DNA of 64,000 nucleotides from assembly GCF_003946345.1 (NCBI RefSeq), contig NZ_RHNY01000013.1:22434-86433 (forward strand). Reading direction: 5' to 3'. Position 1 is the first letter of the stretch. The number at the start of each line of letters is the position of its first letter. Source of the DNA: Levilactobacillus tongjiangensis. Its GTDB lineage: Bacteria; Bacillota; Bacilli; Lactobacillales; Lactobacillaceae. The notes beneath the pieces are model-generated. The model was not told where the DNA came from, did not search any database, and saw only the letters and a program-made list of their open reading frames with translations. Shown here one piece after another: positions 33,790-42,022 of the stretch. Position numbers and translations under genes: made by a program.

Positions 33790-34812
33790 ATGGAAATTAC
33801 GAAGAGCTCAGCTGGGACATTAAACCAGCAAGCAGTATCGAAGTATTTATTGACGAATCAACAGGGCACTCGGGTAGCTATCCTGACCTGGGGTGCGACA
33901 CTGCAGGAATTTAGCGTGGTTGAAGATGGTGAGAAACATAACTTAATCATGAACCGCCCTAATCTGAAGGATTACGATCATAACTCATTTTACTTATGCC
34001 AGACACTTGGCCGGGTTGCTGGTCGAATTGCTGGTGCCCAGTTTGACCTGGACGGCAAGACGGTTCACTTGGATGCCAACGAAAAACCAAATGCCAGTCA
34101 CGGGGGCCCTCACGGATTTACCTTTGTGAACTGGGATGCCACCACTAAGCAGACTGAAGACACGGCTAGCGTTGTGCTGACCCATACGGCAACTGAAGCG
34201 GAAGACAAGTATCCTGGGACGATTAAGACGACGGTGACCTTCACGTTGACTGAAGAAAATCGCCTGGACATTACGTTTGATGCCGAGAGTGACGCCGCGA
34301 CGTTGTTCAATCCAACGGTTCACACTTACTTTAACGTGACCGATGACCAACAAAGCTTAGACAATCAATGGGTCAAGCTGAGTGGCGACAAGCGCTTAGT
34401 TTTGAATCAAGAAAAGATTCCAACTGGTGAAATGGTTAAGACAGCTGGTACTGGTTACGATTTCAGTCAACCTCGGACCGTTAAGGACGGGTTGGCTCAG
34501 CTGAATCAGGATGGCCACGTTGAGTACGATGACGCCTTTGTCGTGGTTCCTAGCAAGGATCAACCAATCGCTGAAATCGGTGACACCACGGGCCATCGGG
34601 AAGTGCAGGTTTACTCCGACCGTAACGCGCTGGTGGTCTTCACGGCGAACGTCACCGATGCCGACCGCATGGCCAAGCATGACTATAATGCTTTAGCCAT
34701 GGAAGCACAGACGTTGCCAGACGCAATTCATCACACAGACTTCGGTGACGTGGTCCTTCCAGCTAACCAACCGGTACAACACACAATCAGTTATCAATAC
34801 TTACGGAAATAG
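33790..34812 (+). CDS. galM: aldose 1-epimerase (galactose mutarotase)
   Basis: Interconverts alpha- and beta-galactose at the head of the Leloir pathway, 340 residues. Features are TLGRVAGRIAGAQFDLDGKTVHLDANEKPNASHGGPHGF with the substrate-binding His, NPTVHTYFNVT with the catalytic His, and ALAMEAQTLPDAIHHTDFGDVVL with the catalytic Glu region. ATG 33790 has GGAGG eight bases upstream; an ATG at 33754 is not supported by a site. It is 12 bases before pgm and heads the galactose region. Confidence 0.94.
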   Translation: MEITKSSAGTLNQQAVSKYLLTNQQGTRVAILTWGATLQEFSVVEDGEKHNLIMNRPNLKDYDHNSFYLCQTLGRVAGRIAGAQFDLDGKTVHLDANEKPNASHGGPHGFTFVNWDATTKQTEDTASVVLTHTATEAEDKYPGTIKTTVTFTLTEENRLDITFDAESDAATLFNPTVHTYFNVTDDQQSLDNQWVKLSGDKRLVLNQEKIPTGEMVKTAGTGYDFSQPRTVKDGLAQLNQDGHVEYDDAFVVVPSKDQPIAEIGDTTGHREVQVYSDRNALVVFTANVTDADRMAKHDYNALAMEAQTLPDAIHHTDFGDVVLPANQPVQHTISYQYLRK

Positions 34813-34824
34813 GGAGAGATTAGA

Positions 34825-36558
34825 ATGAGTTGGCAAGAAAATTATCAGGTTTGGCAACAACAACCAACCATGATTCCTTACATTAAAAAAGAATTGACCG
34901 CCATTGCGGACGATGACGATGCCTTAAAGGCCGCTTTCACAGCCCCCATGAGTTTTGGGACCGCTGGGATGCGTGGTGTGATGGGCCCCGGGATTGGCCA
35001 AATGAACGTTTACACCGTTCGGCAAGCAACCGAAGGGGTGGCCCGGTACTTAGACACGTTGGATGACGCCACGAAACAACAGGGGGTCGCTATCAGTTTT
35101 GACTCCCGGTATCATTCCACTGAGTTTGCCCATGAAGCAGCTCACGTTTTAGGAGCGCACCACATTCCTAGTTTTGTTTTCGATGATATGCGGCCTACGC
35201 CTGAATTGTCATTTGCCGTTCGTCATTTGCACACGGCAATGGGCATCATGATTACGGCTAGCCACAACCCTAAGCAATACAACGGGTTTAAGATCTATGG
35301 GCCAGACGGTGGTCAGATGCCACCCAAGGCCTCTGACATGATCACTGACTTTGTTCGGTCTGCTAAGGACGTCTTTGCCATTGAAGTGGCTGATGAACAG
35401 GAATTACGGGCCAACCAGACCTTACAGATCATCGGCGAAAATGTTGACCAACCTTACCTGAAGAATGTTGAGAGTGTCACGATCAACGCTGACCTGGTCC
35501 ACAGTGTTGGCAAGACCATGAAATTGATCTACACCCCCCTGCATGGGACGGGGAAGGTCATTGGCGAACGCGCATTGCGCGGTGCCGGGTTTGAAAACTT
35601 TACCATGGTGCCCGAACAAGCGATTGCCGATCCTGAATTTCCGACGGTCCCATTCCCAAACCCTGAGTTTTCTCAGGCCTTTGACATGGCGATTGCCTTA
35701 GGAAAAAAGGAAGGCGCTGACCTGTTAGTTGCTACCGACCCCGATGCTGACCGTTTGGGTGCCGCTGTTCGTCAACCTGATGGGGATTACCAACTGTTGA
35801 CGGGGAACCAAATTGCGTCTATTTTGCTGGCTTACATTTTGAAGGCTCGCAAGGCAGCTGGGCAATTACCTGCTGACAGTCGGGTGGTGAAGTCCATCGT
35901 TTCTACCGAATTGGCCACCAAGATTGCGGCCGCTTACGGTGTTGAAATGAAGAACGTGCTGACTGGGTTCAAGTTTATTGCGGAACAAATCCACCAATAC
36001 GAAACCAATCATGACCACACCTTCCTATTTGGCTTTGAGGAAAGTTACGGTTACTTGATCAAGCCATTCGTCCGTGACAAGGATGCCATCCAGTCAACAG
36101 TTCTGTTGGCCGAAGTGGCGGCCGATTACAAGCAACGGGGGATGACTCTGTACGATGGTATCGAGGAACTCTACGCTACCTATGGCTACTTTGCTGAAAA
36201 GACGACGTTCGAAGAATTCCCTGGTGTCGATGGTGCCGACCAGATGGCTCATCTGATGAGTGAATTCAGAGAAAACGCCCCCAAGTCCTTTGGCGATAGC
36301 AGCATTGACGAAGTGGAAGACTTCTCGACCAGTTTGAAGACGGCGGCTGATGGTACGACCAGCAAGATTGATCTGCCACAGTCTAACGTTTTAAAGTATT
36401 GGCTCAGTGATGGTACCTGGATCTGCATCCGGCCTTCTGGGACGGAACCTAAAGTCAAGTTCTACATTGGGACCAGTGACAAGACCGATGCCGCTGCTCA
36501 AGCTCGTTTGGCAACTTACGAACAGGCTCTGAAAGCGTACGTTGATTCCGTTAAATAA
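34825..36558 (+). CDS. pgm: alpha-phosphoglucomutase (phosphohexomutase family)
   Basis: Converts glucose 1-phosphate from the Leloir pathway to glucose 6-phosphate, 577 residues. The phosphoserine loop is ITASHNPKQYNGFKIYG, the metal loop is ATDPDADRLG, sugar binding is GFEESYGYL and the phosphate-binding loop is RPSGTEPKVKFY. The length fits the Firmicutes PgcA type. GGGAGAG lies upstream of the ATG and the gene follows galM by 12 bases, so the two form one operon. A terminator follows. Confidence 0.95.
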   Translation: MSWQENYQVWQQQPTMIPYIKKELTAIADDDDALKAAFTAPMSFGTAGMRGVMGPGIGQMNVYTVRQATEGVARYLDTLDDATKQQGVAISFDSRYHSTEFAHEAAHVLGAHHIPSFVFDDMRPTPELSFAVRHLHTAMGIMITASHNPKQYNGFKIYGPDGGQMPPKASDMITDFVRSAKDVFAIEVADEQELRANQTLQIIGENVDQPYLKNVESVTINADLVHSVGKTMKLIYTPLHGTGKVIGERALRGAGFENFTMVPEQAIADPEFPTVPFPNPEFSQAFDMAIALGKKEGADLLVATDPDADRLGAAVRQPDGDYQLLTGNQIASILLAYILKARKAAGQLPADSRVVKSIVSTELATKIAAAYGVEMKNVLTGFKFIAEQIHQYETNHDHTFLFGFEESYGYLIKPFVRDKDAIQSTVLLAEVAADYKQRGMTLYDGIEELYATYGYFAEKTTFEEFPGVDGADQMAHLMSEFRENAPKSFGDSSIDEVEDFSTSLKTAADGTTSKIDLPQSNVLKYWLSDGTWICIRPSGTEPKVKFYIGTSDKTDAAAQARLATYEQALKAYVDSVK

Positions 36559-36570
36559 TATTTGGAATAA

Positions 36571-36617
36571 AAAATGAGTCAGCGTGATAAATTTTTATCG
36601 GGCTGGTTCATTTTTTA
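36571..36617 (+). terminator. terminator of galM-pgm
   Basis: AAATGAGTCAGC pairs with GCTGGTTCATTT (mismatches tolerated), with an inner GATAA/TTATC stem and a T-run. It closes the galM-pgm unit. Confidence 0.75.
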
Positions 36618-36819
36618 TTTAGTTTAGAAGCTGTCTATTTTTCAAATTAAATGGCACAGCCACTGAAATGATTAAAGCGATACCATTTGGATAACATCGG
36701 GCTTCATCTCGTGAAGTAATTCATTTTGAATTGACCAGCCAATAACCACTGAATTAAAGTGAAGGTTATAGAACCTATAATTCGAACAAATTGAACTGAA
36801 AGTGGGACCCAATAGGGAC

Positions 36820-36848
36820 TTGTAATTTCTGTAAAAACTCTTTAGAAT
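36820..36848 (+). promoter_or_regulatory. promoter of the first 81-aa gene with cre-like site
   Basis: TTGTAA (36820-36825) and TAGAAT (36843-36848) have a 17-base spacer. Just downstream TGTGAGTTGCTTACA (36854-36868) resembles the cre-like palindrome at 37495-37509, so CcpA control is plausible. The rest of 36620-36819 shows nothing else I can support. Confidence 0.5.
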
Positions 36849-36937
36849 GTTTATGTGAGTTGCTTACAAGGGCAACTAGCTTGATGAAAGTTAATTAGAT
36901 TGTTAAAAAACATTCAAGGGATAAGAGGTAGAGATCA

Positions 36938-37183
36938 ATGGCTAAGAACAGTAAGAAGTTAACGTTAGACCCCGCTAAGTTTGCTGCTGCCGTGTTAGGT
37001 GGGAACGAACAACGCTCAGATGAAGAAAACAAGGTATACATCAAACGTCAATTGACGCTGTACTTGGAATCCGAACTGTTAGCGCAAGATTTCAACAACC
37101 TGGAAGAATCAGCTTTTGATATGGCCAAGTCCCAAAAGCGTGAAGAAGTCCTGTCTAAGATTATTGAACACCGTTATCACTAA
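36938..37183 (+). CDS. small protein of a tandem paralogous pair, member 1
   Basis: An 81-residue soluble protein, roughly 75 percent alike to the 82-residue product at 37580-37828. Shared blocks are LDPAKFAAAVLGGN, EENKVYIKRQLTLYLE, LAQDFNNLEESAFDMAKSQKRE and the end VLSKIIEHRYH. It looks all-helical and charged. The ATG is preceded by a GAGGTAGAG-like site. It has its own promoter and is followed by a strong terminator, so the pair are separate transcripts. Function is unknown. Their place between pgm and the galactose transporter hints at a link to sugar supply, but nothing in the sequence proves it. Confidence 0.78.
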   Translation: MAKNSKKLTLDPAKFAAAVLGGNEQRSDEENKVYIKRQLTLYLESELLAQDFNNLEESAFDMAKSQKREEVLSKIIEHRYH

Positions 37184-37238
37184 GCAGTGAATGGTGCCAC
37201 TTTTTTAACGAAGTGGCGGGTAGATAACTGTGAAAATC

Positions 37239-37274
37239 AAAAAGGTACCGCACGATTTTGTGCGGTACCTTTTT
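37239..37274 (+). terminator. Rho-independent terminator
   Basis: A 15-base perfect stem AAAAAGGTACCGCAC/GTGCGGTACCTTTTT with T-run. A weaker hairpin GCCACTT/AAGTGGC precedes it at about 37196-37218. Confidence 0.9.
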
Positions 37275-37494
37275 GGTTTCTTTGGAAATGACTTTTCAAA
37301 ACGATGATGGCGAAAGTTAGCTTGAAAAGAGGGGATGGATGTGAAAAGGGTTTACTCGCACATTTACTAAAATTTTTATCATCGAAAAAGCAACCGGTTG
37401 CAATGTGAACACGACAGGTAACCACGTTGTTTTAAGTGTATCAGTGAGCATTGAAAGAGGTTGCAATTTTTTACGGATGTCCTTAGAATAACAA

Positions 37495-37509
37495 TGTAAA
37501 GCGCTTACA
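37495..37509. promoter_or_regulatory. cre-like palindrome upstream of the second small gene
   Basis: TGTAAAGCGCTTACA is an inverted repeat with the GCGC centre of CcpA sites but one base longer than the usual 14. TAGTTAAACTA (37543-37553), similar to the GalR operator half sites, lies over a -10-like TATATT. Confidence 0.45.
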
Positions 37510-37579
37510 TTTAACTAAAACGTCAGCGCAGTTTTACCGGTCTAGTTAAACTATATTGGAAGATATGAGGTGTTTATAG

Positions 37580-37828
37580 ATGGCTGCAAAGCAGGATGAC
37601 AAGATTACGTTGGATCCCGTTGAGTTTGCTTCCGCCGTATTGGGGGGCAACGCACAGAAGCCTGGTGAAGAGAATAAGTTGTACATCAAACGGCAACTGA
37701 CCCTTTACTTGGAAGCAACGCTACTTGCTAAGGATTTCAATAGTCTTGAGGAATCACAATTCGATATGGCTAAGGCGCAACAGCGTGAAGCGGTTCTTTC
37801 CAAGATTATTGAACATCGTTATCACTAA
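37580..37828 (+). CDS. small protein of a tandem paralogous pair, member 2
   Basis: An 82-residue paralogue of the protein at 36938-37183, with the same LDPVEFASAVLGGN start block, EENKLYIKRQLTLYLEATLLAKDFNSLEESQFDMAKAQQREAV and identical final SKIIEHRYH. A GAGGTG site lies upstream of the ATG. There is no terminator between it and the transporter gene 56 bases downstream, so this copy is probably co-transcribed with galactose uptake. The conserved C-terminus in both copies suggests it is functionally important. Function unknown. Confidence 0.8.
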   Translation: MAAKQDDKITLDPVEFASAVLGGNAQKPGEENKLYIKRQLTLYLEATLLAKDFNSLEESQFDMAKAQQREAVLSKIIEHRYH

Positions 37829-37884
37829 TGTTGTTGTGGATTAACTATCAGGGATAGAACCCGTTGAAAGGTGTGAAGGAAACA

Positions 37885-39312
37885 ATGGTTAAGCAATATC
37901 TATCATATGCTTTAGGGGCGTTCGGACATGATGCCTTCTACGCTACACTTAATACTTATTTTGCTATTTTTGTTACTAGTGCCCTGTTCGTTGGAAACGG
38001 CGCGGCTGCTGAAGCCGGGATCGTTACCACGATGGTTGTTGTTATTCGGTTAGTTGAAATTGCTTTTGACCCGATGATTGGTGGGATGGTCGATAACACC
38101 AATACGAAGTTTGGGAAATTTAAACCCTGGATTTTAATCGGTGCCATCATCAGTTCCGTGGGGATTATGCTGATGTTCTCCAGCCTGTTCGGTTTGGCTG
38201 ACAGCAACACCTCGATTTACTTCCTGCTGTTCGGTATCGTGTTCGTGATTATGGATATCTTCTATTCATTTAAAGATATTGCCTTTTGGTCCATGTTACC
38301 TGCATTGAGTGTTGATTCTAAGGTTCGTAACAAGTTTGGGACGATTGGTCGTTTCGGTTCAACCTTGGGTTCTCAAGGGGTTATCATTGTTGTTACCCCA
38401 TTAGTTATCTACTTCTCACAAACCTTCTCAGGTACTCATGGTAGTACACAAACCCGTGCCGGCTGGTTAGGTTTTGCCATCGTCATTGGTTTGGTTTCCT
38501 TCCTGGGTGCTTTAGCAACCTTCTTTGGGACTAAAGAACAAACGAGTTTAATTCGTGAAAACACTGAAAAGACCCGTTTCCGCGATGTCTTCAAAGTTAT
38601 TGGTGAAAATGACCAATTGATGTGGTTAGGGTTCTCATACTTACTGTTTGCCTTAAGCTACGTTGTCACGAACTCACTGTTGATTTACTACTTCCGTTAC
38701 GTTATCGGTAACGCTGCTGCTTATAGTTGGGTTGGGGTAATTACCGCTTGCTTAGGGATTATCTCAGTACCACTGTTCCCAATCATTGTTTCCAAGATTA
38801 CTCGGAAGGGTGTCTACATTGGTGGGATTTGCATGATGTTAGTCGGTTACATTCTGTTTATGCTGGCTGGTACCAACACAATCATGATGTACATTGCCGA
38901 TGCCATCTTCTTCTTCCCATACCCAATGATCTTCTTGGCTGCCTTGATGACAATCACTGATAGTGTTGAATATGGGCAATGGAAGAACGGTACGCGGAAC
39001 GAATCCGTTACCTTGTCTGTTCGTCCACTGATTGATAAATTAGCTGGTGCCTTCTCAACTGGAATCGTTGTTATTGCCGCCGTTCACTCAGGAATGACTG
39101 GTAACGCCAAGCCTAGCGACATCACTCCTCACGGGATGTTCATCTTCCATTCATTCATCTTCTACATGCCAATGATCTTATTGATTGTTGCTGCCTTGAT
39201 TTACCAATTCAAGATCGTACTGTCTGAAAAGAAGCATGGTGAAATTGTACGTGAACTTGAAACGAAGTTGGAAACCGAAAAGGAAGAGGAAGAAGAATCC
39301 GAATCCAAGTAA
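37885..39312 (+). CDS. GPH family sugar:cation symporter (galactose permease candidate)
   Basis: A 475-residue transporter with 12 membrane helices of the glycoside-pentoside-hexuronide family. It starts QYLSYALGAFGHDAFYATLNTYFAIFVTSALF and includes DPMIGGMVDNTNTKFGKFKPWI, the family motif between helices 2 and 3. A long acidic C-terminal tail (ETKLETEKEEEEESESK) replaces the IIA domain found in LacS. ATG 37885 is used because GAAGGA is upstream; TTG 37864 is less likely. Its place directly before galK points to galactose as substrate. Confidence 0.88.
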   Translation: MVKQYLSYALGAFGHDAFYATLNTYFAIFVTSALFVGNGAAAEAGIVTTMVVVIRLVEIAFDPMIGGMVDNTNTKFGKFKPWILIGAIISSVGIMLMFSSLFGLADSNTSIYFLLFGIVFVIMDIFYSFKDIAFWSMLPALSVDSKVRNKFGTIGRFGSTLGSQGVIIVVTPLVIYFSQTFSGTHGSTQTRAGWLGFAIVIGLVSFLGALATFFGTKEQTSLIRENTEKTRFRDVFKVIGENDQLMWLGFSYLLFALSYVVTNSLLIYYFRYVIGNAAAYSWVGVITACLGIISVPLFPIIVSKITRKGVYIGGICMMLVGYILFMLAGTNTIMMYIADAIFFFPYPMIFLAALMTITDSVEYGQWKNGTRNESVTLSVRPLIDKLAGAFSTGIVVIAAVHSGMTGNAKPSDITPHGMFIFHSFIFYMPMILLIVAALIYQFKIVLSEKKHGEIVRELETKLETEKEEEEESESK

Positions 39313-39328
39313 TGCGTTAAAGTATCAG

Positions 39329-39357
39329 GGCCTCAGGTGAAAGTGCCTGAGGCTTTT
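39329..39357 (+). terminator. terminator of the permease gene
   Basis: GCCTCAGG (39330-39337) with CCTGAGGC (39346-39353), followed by TTTTATTT. Confidence 0.82.
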
Positions 39358-39370
39358 ATTTAAGGGTAAA

Positions 39371-39439
39371 GAAAGCGCTTCAAAATTAATTGACAAGGTC
39401 GCCAAAAGCGGCTATGATGATTGTAGTAAAGTTTTACTA
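39371..39439 (+). promoter_or_regulatory. galK promoter with cre and GalR operator
   Basis: A cre-like GAAAGCGCTTCA (39371-39382) lies upstream. The promoter is TTGACA (39390-39395) with a 17-base spacer and TATGAT (39413-39418), close to the consensus. The perfect palindrome TAGTAAA-GT-TTTACTA (39424-39439) covers the transcription start, as expected for repression by the LacI-type GalR encoded at the end of the cluster. Confidence 0.8.
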
Positions 39440-39465
39440 AAAAATTTATTAAGGAGTTAATCGCC

Positions 39466-40635
39466 ATGGATTTCGCCAGCTTAGCATCTGAATACCAAGA
39501 ACAATTTAACGTCGCACCAGAACGGGTCTTCTTCTCACCAGGACGAATCAATCTGATTGGTGAATACACCGACTTCAACGGTGGTCACGTTTTCCCAGCC
39601 GCCATCAGTATGGGGACTTACGCCGCATACTCAGCACGAGACGACAAGCAATTCCGCGTTTACTCCGCAAACGTTCCTGACGCTGGCGTATTGACGTTCT
39701 CACTGGATAACTTAGCCTTTAACAAGGCTGACAACTGGGCCAACTACTTGAAGGGGATGTTGTTCGAATTAGCCAAGCAAGACTTGACCATCGATCACGG
39801 GTTTGACCTCTTCGTTCATGGGAACTTACCAGATGCTTCTGGTTTGTCCTCATCAGCTTCAATGGAAATGTTGATGGGCGAGATTCTTCACGCCGCATAC
39901 GGCATGAAGTTGGACGAAGTTGAAATGGTTAAGGTCGGCCAACAAGTTGAAAATGACTACTTCGGTTTGAACACCGGGATCATGGACCAATTTGCTATTG
40001 GTATGGGTAAGAAGGACCAAGCCATCCTCTTGGACACCAACACCATGGACTACGAATATGCACCCCTAGACTTAGGCGACAACGTCGTGGTTATCATGAA
40101 TACCAAGAAGCGTCGTGAACTGACCGACTCCAAGTACAACGAACGGCGGGCACAATGTGAAGAAGCCTTACGTCGTTTGCAAACGAAGTTAGACATCAAG
40201 ACGTTGGGTGACTTAAACGAAGATCAATTTGATCAAAACGCTTATCTGATCAACGATGAAACTTTGATCAAGCGTGCACGTCACGCCGTCTTCGAAAACC
40301 AACGGACGTTGAAGGCCTTTGCCGCTCTGCAAAAGAGTGACTTAAAGAGCTTCGGTGAATTGGTCAACGCTTCTCACATTTCCTTGCACTACGACTTTGA
40401 AGTTACGGGTAAGGAATTGGATACGTTGGTTGAAACGGCTTGGAAGCAACCTGGTGTCTTAGGTGCCCGGATGACTGGTGCCGGCTTCGGTGGCTGTGCC
40501 ATTGCCATCGTTAAGAAGGCTAACGTTGAAGACTTCGAAGCTAAGGTTGGTAAGGTCTACGAAGACACTATCGGCCATCCAGCAGAATTCTACGTCGCAG
40601 AAATTGCTGACGGTCCTGCCGAATTACAAAAATAA
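39466..40635 (+). CDS. galK: galactokinase
   Basis: Phosphorylates alpha-galactose to galactose 1-phosphate, 389 residues, GHMP kinase family. The galactokinase signature is PGRINLIGEYTDFNGGHVFPAAI, the ATP loop is GLSSSASMEMLMGEI, the catalytic Asp is in GIMDQFAIGMGK, and the third GHMP motif is GARMTGAGFGGCAIAIV. AAGGAG lies 9 bases before the ATG. It has a consensus promoter with a GalR operator and a core palindromic element follows 23 bases after the stop, before galE. Confidence 0.97.
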   Translation: MDFASLASEYQEQFNVAPERVFFSPGRINLIGEYTDFNGGHVFPAAISMGTYAAYSARDDKQFRVYSANVPDAGVLTFSLDNLAFNKADNWANYLKGMLFELAKQDLTIDHGFDLFVHGNLPDASGLSSSASMEMLMGEILHAAYGMKLDEVEMVKVGQQVENDYFGLNTGIMDQFAIGMGKKDQAILLDTNTMDYEYAPLDLGDNVVVIMNTKKRRELTDSKYNERRAQCEEALRRLQTKLDIKTLGDLNEDQFDQNAYLINDETLIKRARHAVFENQRTLKAFAALQKSDLKSFGELVNASHISLHYDFEVTGKELDTLVETAWKQPGVLGARMTGAGFGGCAIAIVKKANVEDFEAKVGKVYEDTIGHPAEFYVAEIADGPAELQK

Positions 40636-40658
40636 CTTAATGGTTGTGGGTTAACACT

Positions 40659-40842
40659 TGCCTACGGCAGACAGAGTACCGCGCTGTGGGGTACCTCTGA
40701 AGCCTTGTAAAAAACACAAGTCTTCAAAGCGACTTGAAACCTCGAAGTACACGAGTTTCCAAGCTCGACCCAGATTCTAAGGAAGCACAAAACACTTCCT
40801 AAGAATCTCGACACTGCGCGGCACTCTGTCTGCCTGCGGCTA
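40659..40842 (+). repeat. core palindromic element, copy 13, between galK and galE
   Basis: Arms GGCAGACAGAGT and CTCTGTCTGCC pair. Hairpin C has a 13-base arm (GATTCTAAGGAAG with CTTCCTAAGAATC). It sits inside the galactose cluster, so it would be transcribed if galK and galE share an mRNA. The remaining 40843-41012 shows no terminator. Confidence 0.85.
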
Positions 40843-41012
40843 GGTTAGTCTTAGCATTAAGCGATTAGGTGGTTGAGCAATGTAGTTAGTGGCAAAATAT
40901 GTGAGCGCATAACGCTGGCATTGTTAGTCGCAAGTTGCTTAACCAATTAACGAATAATCATAAGTAGCGTAAAATTATTGATGAAACAAAACATAAGAGG
41001 AGGAATTGATCA

Positions 41013-42020
41013 ATGACAGTTTTAGTCTTAGGTGGTGCCGGTTATATCGGTTCCCATGCAGTCGATCGTTTAATTAGTAAGGGTTATGACGTGGCCGTTG
41101 TCGATAATTTGGTAACGGGACACCGGGCCGCTGTGAATAAAAAAGCACGGTTCTACGAAGGGGACCTGCATGACCAGAAGTTCCTGAACGATGTCTTTGA
41201 TAAGGAAGATATTGAAGGGGTTATGCACTTTGCTGCCTTCTCCATCGTTCCTGAATCCATGGAAAAGCCTTTGAAGTACTTTGATAACAACACTGCTGGG
41301 ATGGTTTCCTTATTGGAAGTCATGAACAAGCACAATGTTAAGCGAATCGTCTTCTCTTCAACCGCTGCAACTTACGGTGAACCCAAGCAGATTCCTATCA
41401 AGGAAACTGACCCACAGATTCCAACCAATCCTTACGGTGAAAGTAAGCTGATGATGGAAAAGATTATGGGCTGGTCCGACAAAGCTTACGGCATTAAGTT
41501 CGTTGCCTTACGTTACTTTAACGTGGCTGGTGCTAAGGAAGACGGGAGCATTGGTGAAGACCACCATCCTGAAACCCACTTAGTGCCAATCATCTTACAG
41601 GTTGCCGCTGGCGAACGGAAAGAACTTTCCATCTTCGGTAGTGACTACCCAACGAAGGACGGAACTAACGTCCGGGACTACGTGCACGTCGTTGACTTGG
41701 CCGATGCTCACATTTTAGCTTTGGAATACCTGAAGGCTGGCAATGACAGCAATGCCTTTAACCTAGGTTCTTCAACTGGTTTCTCCAACAAAGAAATGTT
41801 GGAAGCCGCTCGGAAAGTTACGGGTAAGGAAATTCCTGCTAAGATGGCACCACGCCGTGCCGGTGACCCTAGCACGTTGATTGCCGCCAGTGACAAGGCC
41901 CGTGAAGTCTTGAACTGGAAGCCACAGTTTGACAACGTCGAAGATATTATTCGGACCGCTTGGAACTGGAAGCAAACGCATCCACAAGGTTACAACGATC
42001 GGACCGAGGAGACGAAGTAA
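41013..42020 (+). CDS. galE: UDP-glucose 4-epimerase
   Basis: Interconverts UDP-galactose and UDP-glucose, 335 residues, NAD-dependent extended SDR. The cofactor motif is [12 protein letters not shown], the catalytic Ser/Thr region is [11 protein letters not shown] and the Tyr-Lys pair is in [12 protein letters not shown]. The last part includes [21 protein letters not shown] lies just upstream of the ATG. It precedes galT by two bases (coupled), and follows galK across a core palindromic element. Confidence 0.97.
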   Translation: MTVLVLGGAGYIGSHAVDRLISKGYDVAVVDNLVTGHRAAVNKKARFYEGDLHDQKFLNDVFDKEDIEGVMHFAAFSIVPESMEKPLKYFDNNTAGMVSLLEVMNKHNVKRIVFSSTAATYGEPKQIPIKETDPQIPTNPYGESKLMMEKIMGWSDKAYGIKFVALRYFNVAGAKEDGSIGEDHHPETHLVPIILQVAAGERKELSIFGSDYPTKDGTNVRDYVHVVDLADAHILALEYLKAGNDSNAFNLGSSTGFSNKEMLEAARKVTGKEIPAKMAPRRAGDPSTLIAASDKAREVLNWKPQFDNVEDIIRTAWNWKQTHPQGYNDRTEETK

Positions 42021-42022
42021 TT

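Noticed and set aside
39371..39382. Perfect cre in front of galK
   Set aside because: Only a partial match (GAAAGCGCTTCA without the full flanking TG and TTCA spacing). I kept it as cre-like and not as a confirmed site.
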